Assembly (NCBI GenBank): GCA_031263965.1
Contig: JAISES010000122.1
Coordinates: forward strand, 1 to 11,525
Reading direction: 5' to 3'
Length of the DNA stretch: 11,525 nucleotides
From: Prevotella sp.
GTDB lineage: Bacteria; Bacteroidota; Bacteroidia; Bacteroidales; Dysgonomonadaceae
The position numbers were made by a program, and so were the translations under genes. Under the pieces are notes generated by a model. That model had not been told where the DNA came from, searched no databases, and saw only the letters and a program-made list of their open reading frames with translations. Of the stretch, positions 1 to 7,550 are shown one piece after another. The first letter of the stretch is position 1; each line of letters starts with the position of its first letter.

Positions 1-2925
1 TTAGGAATGGAAACTCAGGAAATGTCTGTAGGTTCCCGAAATGAATATAATATTATACTGAAACAACACGCTAACGAACTGGACGATGTGACGGTAGTTG
101 CATTTGCCAAGCAGAAAAAGGAAAGTGTGATAAGTGCAATCGCAACCGTAAATCCTAAAGAACTGAAAGTGCCGAGCAGCAACCTTACTACAGCCTTGGC
201 CGGAAGAATGGCGGGATTAATAGCTTTTCAACGAAGCGGAGAGCCGGGAAATGATAACGCCCAATTCTTTATTCGCGGGATCACTACTTTCGGTTATAAG
301 AAAGATCCCCTGATACTGATCGACAATATGGAATTGACCACAGATGACCTGGCACGTCTCAATGTTGATGACATAGCCCAGTTTTCGATAATGAAAGATG
401 CTACTGCGACAGCTCTGTACGGATCGCGCGGCGCTAATGGGGTGATCATTGTGACGACAAAAGAGGGACAAGTCGGAAGGCCGAGAATATCAGTACGTTA
501 CGAAAATTCGATTTCCAAGCCGAGGAAAATGGTAAAACTTGCAGATCCTGTGACTTATATGGTTCTTAATAATGAAGCTGTAAACACACGACGCAACCCT
601 GCAAATCCGGCAGCCAGCGCTAATTATCTGGTCTTTAGCCAGGAAAAAATAGAGAATACAATTGCCGGAACGAACCCATATGTTTATCCTGCCGTGGATT
701 GGCACGATGAGTTATTCCGGAATTATGCGTTATCCCAGAGAGTTAATATGAACTTATCAGGAGGAGGTACCAGCGTACGCTATTATGTTGCGGCATCGTA
801 TACTAAAGATGGAGGAATAATAAAGAATGATAAACTCAATAATTATAATTCGGATATTAATCTCCAGCGATATTCCGTTCGTTCAAACACGAATATAGAA
901 ATTAGCAAATCCACAGAATTTATAATCAGGGTGAACGGCAATTTCGATGACTATTCCGGACCAATTGACGGTGGCGATGCCTTATTTAATAAGGTAATGA
1001 ATACCAGTCCTGTTTTATATCCGAAAAGTTATCCGGCAATAGGAAATTATGCAAATACTACGCATGTTCTTTTCGGTGGAACGAGTTCCCGTGAATTCAT
1101 TAATCCTTATGCCGATATGACAAGGGGGTATAAAGAATATAACCGCACATCGATTAATGCGCAGGCAGAATTAAAGCAAAAATTCGATTTTATTACCAAA
1201 GGACTGGAAGCCCGCCTGATGGTTAGCACCAATCGCTATTCCTACAGTGATGTAAATAGAAGTAATAAACCTTTTTACTACGAGATACAGTCTTACGACA
1301 GGTCTGCAAACACTTACGAATTGATGCAGGTCAACAAGGATGGAGAAGAACATCTATCCTATAACGAAGGAGGTAAAGATATACAGACAACAAATAATGT
1401 AGAAGCCTCGCTATCTTATAACAGAACATTCGGCAAGCATGCTGTAAGCGGAATGTTAGTATTTACAAGGCAGGAAACCAAAGTTACCAATGCGGGAAGT
1501 TTTCAATTATCGCTGCCAAGGAGGAACCAGGGACTCGCCGGCCGTTTAACTTACGCCTTTGATTCCAGATATTTTACCGAATTCAACTTTGGATATAATG
1601 GTTCGGAACGCTTTGCCATAAACGAAAGATACGGTTTCTTTCCATCTATGGGAGCCGGATATATTGTTTCCAATGAATCATTTTGGAAGCCTCTGGCAAA
1701 AACGGTGGATAAGCTTAAACTTAAACTGACATACGGTCTGGTCGGTAATGACGCTATCGGAAGCTACAGTGATCGTTTCTTCTATTTGTCGGAAGTAAAC
1801 ATGAATGATGGAGGCCGCAGGCAGGATTTCGGCAGCGATTACGGAAACGCTCCCAATGGGATTTCCAATACCCGTTATCCAAACTCACTCATAACCTGGG
1901 AGAAATCGAAAAAAACCAATTTCGGTATCGAACTGGGCATGTTTAACAGTGCGTTGGAGGTACAAACAGATATCTTTTACGAACGCCGTACCCAAATTTA
2001 TCAAGGGCGCGCTTATATTCCATCCTCTATGGGATTATCAGCCGGAGTAAATGCAAATATCGGAGAAGCCTCATCGCGGGGTGTCGATGTCTCTGTCAGC
2101 TATTCATACATATCTCCAAAAGATTTCTGGGTAAAGGGTATGGGTAATTTTACCTATGCCAGGGGAGTATACGAAGTATATGAAGAACCCGACTATGCAG
2201 GATTCGGACAACCGTGGAAATCCAGGATAGGACAATCCATCAACCGCAATTATGGTTATATTGCCGAACGCCTGTTCGTTGACGAAAACGATATAGCAAA
2301 CTCTCCATCGCAAGCCGCATTTGCCGGTGGAGCTATGGCAGGGGACATCAAATATAAGGATATAAACAGGGATGGAAAAATAACCGAGGCAGACCAGGTG
2401 CATATGGGGTTTCCGCACGATCCTGAGATCACTTATGGATTTGGCGTTTCGGGAGGATATAAAGATTTCGACTTGTCTGTTTTCTTCCAGGGTAACGCCC
2501 GGGTTTCATTCTTCCTCGAACCATGGAGGGTTATGCCGTTTGTAACTGAAGATCCGAATAATAAGAGAAACGAAGTCCATCAACTTCTCGATATAATCGC
2601 TAAAGACCACTGGTCTGAAGACAACCGCAATTCGTATGCATTCTGGCCGCGGTTGTCGCCCAATATCATCCACAATAATACACAGGCCAGTACATGGTGG
2701 TTGCACGATGCTTCATTCCTTCGCCTTAAGACGGTAGAGCTGGGATATTCACTTCCTAAAAAATTAGCGAAGAAATTGAGATTGGAATCTGTAAGGCTGT
2801 ATGTTACAGGTAATAATCTGCTGACCTTTAGTGGATTTAAGCTGTGGGATCCTGAAATGGGAACCAGCGGACTGGGCTATCCTATTCAGAAAACCTATAA
2901 TATAGGTGTTAACATTAATTTCTAG
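1..2925 (+). CDS. SusC-like TonB-dependent outer-membrane transporter (5' partial)
   Basis: This is the outer-membrane beta-barrel importer of the locus, which takes up oligosaccharides using TonB/ExbBD energy together with the SusD-like lid encoded next. The frame is open from base 1. The first in-frame ATG (base 7) lies inside a conserved segment, the end of the carboxypeptidase-regulatory-like domain (TQEMSVGSRN), so it is not the start. Roughly 100 N-terminal residues, including the signal peptide, are missing. A TonB-box-like DDVTVVAF follows at about 82-105. The plug domain comes next, with QKKESVISAI at about 112-141, SGEPGNDNAQFFIRG at about 235-280, and the SusC hallmark SIMKDATATALYGSRGANG at about 385-440. 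The rest is barrel. The protein ends in VNINF, with the terminal aromatic residue expected of a barrel strand. SusD begins 12 bases after the TAG. The plug sequence fits the SusC/RagA family closely. Family assignment is secure, but the imported glycan cannot be read from the sequence. Confidence 0.96.
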   Translation, partial: LGMETQEMSVGSRNEYNIILKQHANELDDVTVVAFAKQKKESVISAIATVNPKELKVPSSNLTTALAGRMAGLIAFQRSGEPGNDNAQFFIRGITTFGYKKDPLILIDNMELTTDDLARLNVDDIAQFSIMKDATATALYGSRGANGVIIVTTKEGQVGRPRISVRYENSISKPRKMVKLADPVTYMVLNNEAVNTRRNPANPAASANYLVFSQEKIENTIAGTNPYVYPAVDWHDELFRNYALSQRVNMNLSGGGTSVRYYVAASYTKDGGIIKNDKLNNYNSDINLQRYSVRSNTNIEISKSTEFIIRVNGNFDDYSGPIDGGDALFNKVMNTSPVLYPKSYPAIGNYANTTHVLFGGTSSREFINPYADMTRGYKEYNRTSINAQAELKQKFDFITKGLEARLMVSTNRYSYSDVNRSNKPFYYEIQSYDRSANTYELMQVNKDGEEHLSYNEGGKDIQTTNNVEASLSYNRTFGKHAVSGMLVFTRQETKVTNAGSFQLSLPRRNQGLAGRLTYAFDSRYFTEFNFGYNGSERFAINERYGFFPSMGAGYIVSNESFWKPLAKTVDKLKLKLTYGLVGNDAIGSYSDRFFYLSEVNMNDGGRRQDFGSDYGNAPNGISNTRYPNSLITWEKSKKTNFGIELGMFNSALEVQTDIFYERRTQIYQGRAYIPSSMGLSAGVNANIGEASSRGVDVSVSYSYISPKDFWVKGMGNFTYARGVYEVYEEPDYAGFGQPWKSRIGQSINRNYGYIAERLFVDENDIANSPSQAAFAGGAMAGDIKYKDINRDGKITEADQVHMGFPHDPEITYGFGVSGGYKDFDLSVFFQGNARVSFFLEPWRVMPFVTEDPNNKRNEVHQLLDIIAKDHWSEDNRNSYAFWPRLSPNIIHNNTQASTWWLHDASFLRLKTVELGYSLPKKLAKKLRLESVRLYVTGNNLLTFSGFKLWDPEMGTSGLGYPIQKTYNIGVNINF

Positions 2926-2937
2926 AAGATATAACGT

Positions 2938-4941
2938 ATGAAAAAGCTAATAAATATATTTATTGCAATATTCCTATCATTGCATTACTCATGCTCCGAT
3001 TATCTGGATATCGTTCCCGATAATACGGCATCATTGGATATTGTTTTCAATAACAGGTCTACAGCCGAAAGGTATCTTTTCAATTGCTATTCCTTTGTCC
3101 CCGAATACGGGAGTACATGGGATAATCCCGGTATGTCCAGCGGACACGAAATATGGTACTATACAGAAAAGGGAGATGATCGCTTCTCGAATACGACAAG
3201 TTGGGGTATTGCCCGGGGATTACAGAATATAACCAACCCGCTTACCGATTACTGGGACGGGGAACAAGGCGCTAAACCGATGTTCCGCGCTATCAGGGAA
3301 TGCAATATCTTTCTTGATTATGTGAGGGATCGCAACCGTGTACCGGACCTGACTGATACGGAAAGAAGCCGGTGGATTGCCGAGGCCAATATACTTAAAG
3401 CATTCTATCACTATTTTCTATTTCATCTTTATGGGCCTGTTCCCATTGTAGATACATATGTACCTGTATCTGCCACTCAGGAAGAGGTTAAGGTAACCCG
3501 TATGCCGGTAGACCAAGTTGTTGCATATATGGTGAAACTGATAGATGATTCATATAAAAACCTTCCTCCCAAAATAGCTACGCCCGCAACAGAAATGGGA
3601 CGTTTGACTCAATCGGCGGCGTTGGCTATCAAAGCCAAAATATTATTATGGGCGGCAAGTCCCTTGTTTAACGGAAACACGGCTTACGCCAATTTCAGAA
3701 ATAAGGAAGGCGAACATCTCATCAGCCAGGAATATAGCAGGGATAAATGGGTAAAGGCCGCCGAGGCAACTTTAGCTGCAATAGAATCGGCCGAATTAAA
3801 CGGACATCTGTTGTACGATTTTAGCATGGATGCAATTTATGCTTTACCGGAAGAGATACATTACAGTATGAATGTACGGCAAGCCGTAACGGAAAGATTC
3901 AATTCCGAGTTGGTATGGAGTGTCGGCAAGCAAGGGACAAATGCTTTGCAAAGACAAGCGATGACTTGCGTTATTCCGGCATTGAACCAAGGTAAGGTTA
4001 CAGGAAGTATCCTGCAAAGCGCGGCGCAGGGTATATACGCCCCTACATTGGAAACTGCCGAAAGATTTTACAGCAAGAACGGGGTACCCATCAACGAAGA
4101 CAAAGAGTGGATCAGCAAAGGGTATTACAGTAATCGCTACACTACCCAGCAAGTGCCTAGCACGGAAAAGTATAATATGAAATCGGGCTTTGTTACAGCT
4201 GTACTGAATTTCAACAGGGAACCCCGTTTCTATGGCTCGCTTGGTTTTGATGGATCCACTTGGTACGGAAATGGTTGGACAGACGTCAATGACGAAAATA
4301 CCAAAAACTATGTGGATGCGAAGTATGGCAGAAACTCGGGAAATAAATGGAGTGTACTGTATTCTGCGACAGGATATTTTGCAAAAAAAGTAGTCTGCTG
4401 GGAAAACGAGATTACGCAGACATCTCAAATTATATACGAATATCCGTTTCCTATCATACGTTTGGCCGACCTCTACCTTATGTATGCGGAGGCGTTGAAC
4501 GAATCGTCGGAAGGTGATAATATAGCCCCTGACGTGTACGAATACCTGAAGCGGGTTCGTGAACGTTCGGGTTTAAAGCAAGGTCTGTTTGGGCAACAAG
4601 AAAATATAGGCGATGTAAGGGTGGCTTGGGCAAAATACAGTAATGACCCTACAAAGCCGTTAACGAAAAGTGGGTTGCGCGAAATAATCAAGCAGGAACG
4701 TCAGATAGAACTGGCTTTGGAAGGACAGCAATACAATGACCTGAGAAGATGGAAAGATGCTCAGCGCGAACTAAGTAAACCGGTGAAAGGCTGGGACGTG
4801 CAGGGAGAAACAGAAGAAGAGTATTACAGGGTGACTGTCTTGTTTACCCCAAGGGCGTTCACTACGAAAGACTATTTGTGGCCGATCAAGGAAAACGACC
4901 TGCAAATAGATGATAAACTGATCCAGACGTATGGTTGGTAA
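2938..4941 (+). CDS. SusD/RagB-like surface glycan-binding lipoprotein
   Basis: This is the extracellular lid of the SusCD importer. It captures glycan at the cell surface and delivers it to the SusC-like barrel encoded 12 bases upstream. The signal peptide is lipoprotein type: MKK, a hydrophobic run, then HYSC with the lipidated Cys at residue 19, followed by SDYLD, the usual start of a mature SusD protein. The N-terminal SusD-like region covers about residues 20-220 and includes the TPR-like helices (for example around KAFYHYFLFHLYGPVPIVD). The RagB/SusD C-terminal region shows RLADLYLMYAEALN at 508-521, RQIELALEGQQYNDLRRW at 588-605, and the closing motif DYLWPIKENDL near 645-655, ending in YGW. 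At 667 residues it is at the long end for the family, with the extra length in the middle. There is no glycosidase signature. The start is chosen because the signal peptide begins directly there and the previous gene ends just upstream. Confidence 0.96.
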   Translation: MKKLINIFIAIFLSLHYSCSDYLDIVPDNTASLDIVFNNRSTAERYLFNCYSFVPEYGSTWDNPGMSSGHEIWYYTEKGDDRFSNTTSWGIARGLQNITNPLTDYWDGEQGAKPMFRAIRECNIFLDYVRDRNRVPDLTDTERSRWIAEANILKAFYHYFLFHLYGPVPIVDTYVPVSATQEEVKVTRMPVDQVVAYMVKLIDDSYKNLPPKIATPATEMGRLTQSAALAIKAKILLWAASPLFNGNTAYANFRNKEGEHLISQEYSRDKWVKAAEATLAAIESAELNGHLLYDFSMDAIYALPEEIHYSMNVRQAVTERFNSELVWSVGKQGTNALQRQAMTCVIPALNQGKVTGSILQSAAQGIYAPTLETAERFYSKNGVPINEDKEWISKGYYSNRYTTQQVPSTEKYNMKSGFVTAVLNFNREPRFYGSLGFDGSTWYGNGWTDVNDENTKNYVDAKYGRNSGNKWSVLYSATGYFAKKVVCWENEITQTSQIIYEYPFPIIRLADLYLMYAEALNESSEGDNIAPDVYEYLKRVRERSGLKQGLFGQQENIGDVRVAWAKYSNDPTKPLTKSGLREIIKQERQIELALEGQQYNDLRRWKDAQRELSKPVKGWDVQGETEEEYYRVTVLFTPRAFTTKDYLWPIKENDLQIDDKLIQTYGW

Positions 4942-4959
4942 TTTAAAATCCGAATAATT

Positions 4960-6162
4960 ATGAAAAAAATATTTTGCTCGTTATTTATATGTATATTGTT
5001 GCTGTTGAATGGCTGCGATGATATCGATACCCATAGGCCGTTTGGCGAGGATGACGGAAAAGCTCCCGGCATAGTGAAAATAGATTCCTATGAAAAAATT
5101 CCAGGCGGAGTAAAAATCAAATTTATAGCGCCTGTGGACGAAGACCTTATGTACATAAAAATAAAATACAGACTGGATATAGGCAACGATATGGAAGCCC
5201 GGGCCTCTCTGTATTCGGATGAAATATCCATCGAGGGCTTTGGTAATACCGACTCCAAGTCTCTTGCAATATCAGCTGTGGACAGGTACGAAAACGAAGG
5301 GGAACCTACCATTGTAAATGTCGTTCCCGGTACTCCGGCTTGTGTGGTAGCTCTTGATAATTTGGACACGGAAGCTACTTTTGGCGGATTGTATATTCGT
5401 ACAGTTAACGAAAAGAAGAATTTTCTTTTCCTTGATATTTCTACCTTAGATAGTGAAGGTCTGTGGTACACAGTTCATACGGAGTATACTTCGGTAAGTG
5501 ATATTCATTTCCCTGTGAGGGGATTTACTGACGAACCGCGTGAATTCAGAATAACCATAAGGGATATATACGGTAATTCGTCCGAAACTTATTCCACTAT
5601 TGTGACGCCATTGTATGAAGAAAGGCTGGATTTGACTAAATTCAGGTCATTCGTATTGCCGGGAGATAGAGCAATGGACGTATATGGGCCAATGGAGAAC
5701 CTGTTTAACGGAAATAACAGATGGAACGAAATGAATCTTGCTCATAGTCGCGATTTCAATCCGAATGAGTTCCCTGTATGGTTTACATTCGATATGGGGC
5801 AACTGGCCAGGATCAGCCGGTATACTTATTGGCAACGCCTGATGAGTGGAGGAGCCTTTTTGTACGGTCAAGGCTCTATAAAAGAATGGGAACTCTGGGG
5901 ACGTGCCGACCTGCCGGATGCATCAGGTAGCTGGGATGGCTGGACCAAGTTGATGGATTGTGAAAGCATCAAGCCTTCCGGTTGGTCGGCAGGCAACAAT
6001 TCTGAGGAAGACATCGAACATGCGAGAAGAGGTGAAGAATTTGAATTACCGATGGATGCGCCTCCCGTAAGATACATTCGGTTCAAAATTTTTTCAACTC
6101 ATACTGGTGCAGGGCTGGTGGTTATGCAACAACTGTGGTTTTATGGAACACCAATGGAATAA
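4960..6162 (+). CDS. DUF4959-DUF5126-DUF5000 lipoprotein, putative surface glycan-binding protein
   Basis: This is an accessory lipoprotein of a kind often found just after susD in Bacteroidota PULs. The signal peptide ends in a lipobox LNGC with Cys19, followed by DDID. From memory of family layouts, residues of about 20-121 match DUF4959 (a fibronectin-like fold opening with the APGIVKIDSYEKIPGGVKIKF pattern). About 124-218 matches DUF5126 (ATFGGLYIRTVNE, then the IRDIYGNSS region). About 245-397 matches DUF5000, which resembles F5/8 type C (discoidin-like) domains: ENLFNGNNRWNE, then FTFDMGQLARISRYTYWQR, ending in RYIRFKIFST and LWFYG. The C-terminal domain is rich in Trp (W291, W310, W313, W325, W328), as is common in sugar-binding modules. 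No catalytic motif is visible. I infer carbohydrate binding at the cell surface next to SusD; I know of no ligand for this family. It lies 18 bases after susD and 19 before the next gene, so it should be co-transcribed. Confidence 0.88.
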   Translation: MKKIFCSLFICILLLLNGCDDIDTHRPFGEDDGKAPGIVKIDSYEKIPGGVKIKFIAPVDEDLMYIKIKYRLDIGNDMEARASLYSDEISIEGFGNTDSKSLAISAVDRYENEGEPTIVNVVPGTPACVVALDNLDTEATFGGLYIRTVNEKKNFLFLDISTLDSEGLWYTVHTEYTSVSDIHFPVRGFTDEPREFRITIRDIYGNSSETYSTIVTPLYEERLDLTKFRSFVLPGDRAMDVYGPMENLFNGNNRWNEMNLAHSRDFNPNEFPVWFTFDMGQLARISRYTYWQRLMSGGAFLYGQGSIKEWELWGRADLPDASGSWDGWTKLMDCESIKPSGWSAGNNSEEDIEHARRGEEFELPMDAPPVRYIRFKIFSTHTGAGLVVMQQLWFYGTPME

Positions 6163-6181
6163 ATAAATAAAAGATAATAAT

Positions 6182-7459
6182 ATGAAAAAAATATATTTGG
6201 CAGTCATCTGTATGTTATTATGCCTCACGTATTCGTGCACCAATATGTTGGATAACATACAGGATTACCTGGATGAAGGAGAATCGATTTATGTAGGGAA
6301 ACTGGATTCTTTGAAAGCTTTTCCCGGAAAAAACAGGATAAAGATACAGGGACAGATGATTTATGGGGTAAACCAGATAAAATGTAAAATCAGTTGGAAA
6401 AACCCTGTAAGCCTGGACCCTGAGTCGAAAGAATTTCCTGTTGTGCGTCAGAATGCCGGCGAAACCTTCGAGTTTATGCTGGACGATATGACAGAAGGAC
6501 AATACGATTTTTTAGTCGTAACTTATGACCCTCAGGGAAATGAATCTATTCCTACCGGAATTCCTGCATATATCTATGGAGACCAGTATCAGGAGGCCTT
6601 AACAAACAGGATTATACGCAGTGTTACTCCCGAAGAATTCATAAACGGGAACAACGAAAGAAAGTGGATTGCTAAAATCGACTGGAATATTTCGAGGGGA
6701 GACGGTATTATAGGTTGTAATATCGAATATGAAAAGGAAGATGGAACTTTTGAAAGCAAGTATGTCCCTGTCAATGAACTTTCCACTGTTTTAGATGATT
6801 TCAAAGCTGGAGGAATATTGCGTTATAATACGGAATATATACCGGAAGAAGCATCCTTGGATATATTTACTGTAGAAAAAGAAGAGATGGCGCTGCCCGG
6901 CAATAATTATATCGGGGTAACCAAAGACCTTACCAGCCTCTATATAAAAAATGCAGGTCATCCGTTTACCGGCTATGATATGGAGGGCAACTGGGGTAAA
7001 CTGTACGATTGGTCTTGGAATGATGTGATCCGTAACCAAAACGGTGCGGGTGGCGCCGGATTCGCTACATACAGTGGAGGCATCGTACAATTCGAAAGTA
7101 CCAGATGGGATCAAGGGGTATTTGAGAATGGCAAGATATGGCAAACCATCTCTTTGCCGGAAGGCAGGTACGAGATGCGTATCGAAGTGGCCAATGCCGC
7201 CAATCAGGGTGCAGGAGGACACACTTTCCGCTTTGCAGTAGTTGAAGGTACGAGTCTGCCGGATAATGCGGAATTGGATAATCCGGATGCGGCTGTTCTC
7301 TCTTGCTTTCAGTTCCAACGGAATAATGTGACCGAAACAATGCCTGCATTTGTGATTGACAGTCCGACTGAGGTAACTATCGGATGGGTTGTTTCCCTCA
7401 CTGAAACTCACAGGAATATAGAATTCAAGTCTGTACGGCTGTGGAGTGTCGCCGAATAA
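6182..7459 (+). CDS. DUF4998-DUF5013 lipoprotein, putative surface glycan-binding protein
   Basis: This is the second accessory lipoprotein. The signal peptide ends in TYSC with the lipidated Cys at residue 19. Residues of about 36-145 match DUF4998: YVGKLDSLKAFPGKNRIKI, a beta-rich stretch, EGQYDFLVVTYDPQGN near 105-120, and GDQYQEALTNR at 133-143. A second beta-rich segment spans about 146-240. The C-terminal part, about 258-425, looks like DUF5013, a jelly-roll-like module with GNWGKLYDW at 269-277, GGIVQFESTRWDQG at 299-312, KIWQTISLPEGRYEMRIEV at 318-336, and EFKSVRLWS near the end. That last pattern resembles carbohydrate-binding jelly rolls. W271, W276, W278, W309 and W320 are candidate sugar-stacking residues. 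No catalytic signature is visible. I infer glycan binding at the surface from the lipobox, the fold hints and the place between susCD and the exo-enzymes. It is followed after 8 bases by a strong hairpin, which makes it the last gene of the import/binding half of the operon. Confidence 0.86.
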   Translation: MKKIYLAVICMLLCLTYSCTNMLDNIQDYLDEGESIYVGKLDSLKAFPGKNRIKIQGQMIYGVNQIKCKISWKNPVSLDPESKEFPVVRQNAGETFEFMLDDMTEGQYDFLVVTYDPQGNESIPTGIPAYIYGDQYQEALTNRIIRSVTPEEFINGNNERKWIAKIDWNISRGDGIIGCNIEYEKEDGTFESKYVPVNELSTVLDDFKAGGILRYNTEYIPEEASLDIFTVEKEEMALPGNNYIGVTKDLTSLYIKNAGHPFTGYDMEGNWGKLYDWSWNDVIRNQNGAGGAGFATYSGGIVQFESTRWDQGVFENGKIWQTISLPEGRYEMRIEVANAANQGAGGHTFRFAVVEGTSLPDNAELDNPDAAVLSCFQFQRNNVTETMPAFVIDSPTEVTIGWVVSLTETHRNIEFKSVRLWSVAE

Positions 7460-7467
7460 TTGTAAAA

Positions 7468-7498
7468 TTATGCAGGCCTGAGCAAAAGGCCTGCATAA
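7468..7498 (+). terminator. Perfect 12-bp hairpin, candidate attenuator or RNA-processing element
   Basis: The arms at 7468-7479 (TTATGCAGGCCT) and 7487-7498 (AGGCCTGCATAA) are exact reverse complements, separated by the 7-base loop GAGCAAA. The stem has a GC-rich core and begins 8 bases after the stop of the DUF4998 lipoprotein gene, inside the 91-base gap before the GH92 gene, the longest gap in the window. No run of T follows the 3' arm (ATATATTAAGG), so it is not a textbook strong intrinsic terminator. A weak terminator or an mRNA-stabilising or processing hairpin that sets a lower level for the enzyme genes is more likely. I see no Bacteroides-type promoter (TTTG and TAnnTTTG) between it and the ATG at 7551, so the downstream genes probably depend on readthrough. 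Confidence 0.5.
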
Positions 7499-7550
7499 AT
7501 ATATTAAGGAATAAAGATTCGTAAACCAGAAGATATAGAGAAAATATAAG

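Noticed and set aside
7..9. ATG at base 7 as the start of the SusC-like gene
   Set aside because: The frame is open to base 1, and the residues around this Met belong to the conserved end of the regulatory-like domain that normally lies about 100 residues into SusC proteins. No signal peptide follows it.
3844..4428. 194-codon open frame on the minus strand inside susD
   Set aside because: It lies entirely antisense to a well-supported SusD gene, and its translation is Cys/Arg/Ile-rich with no recognisable domain. It is a by-product of coding on the other strand.
6791..7411. 206-codon open frame on the minus strand inside the DUF4998 lipoprotein gene
   Set aside because: It is fully antisense to a lipoprotein gene with a clear signal peptide and domains, and shows no domain or start context of its own.
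7499..7550. Internal promoter in front of the GH92 gene
   Set aside because: No TAnnTTTG with an upstream TTTG can be found in this stretch, which is simply AT-rich.
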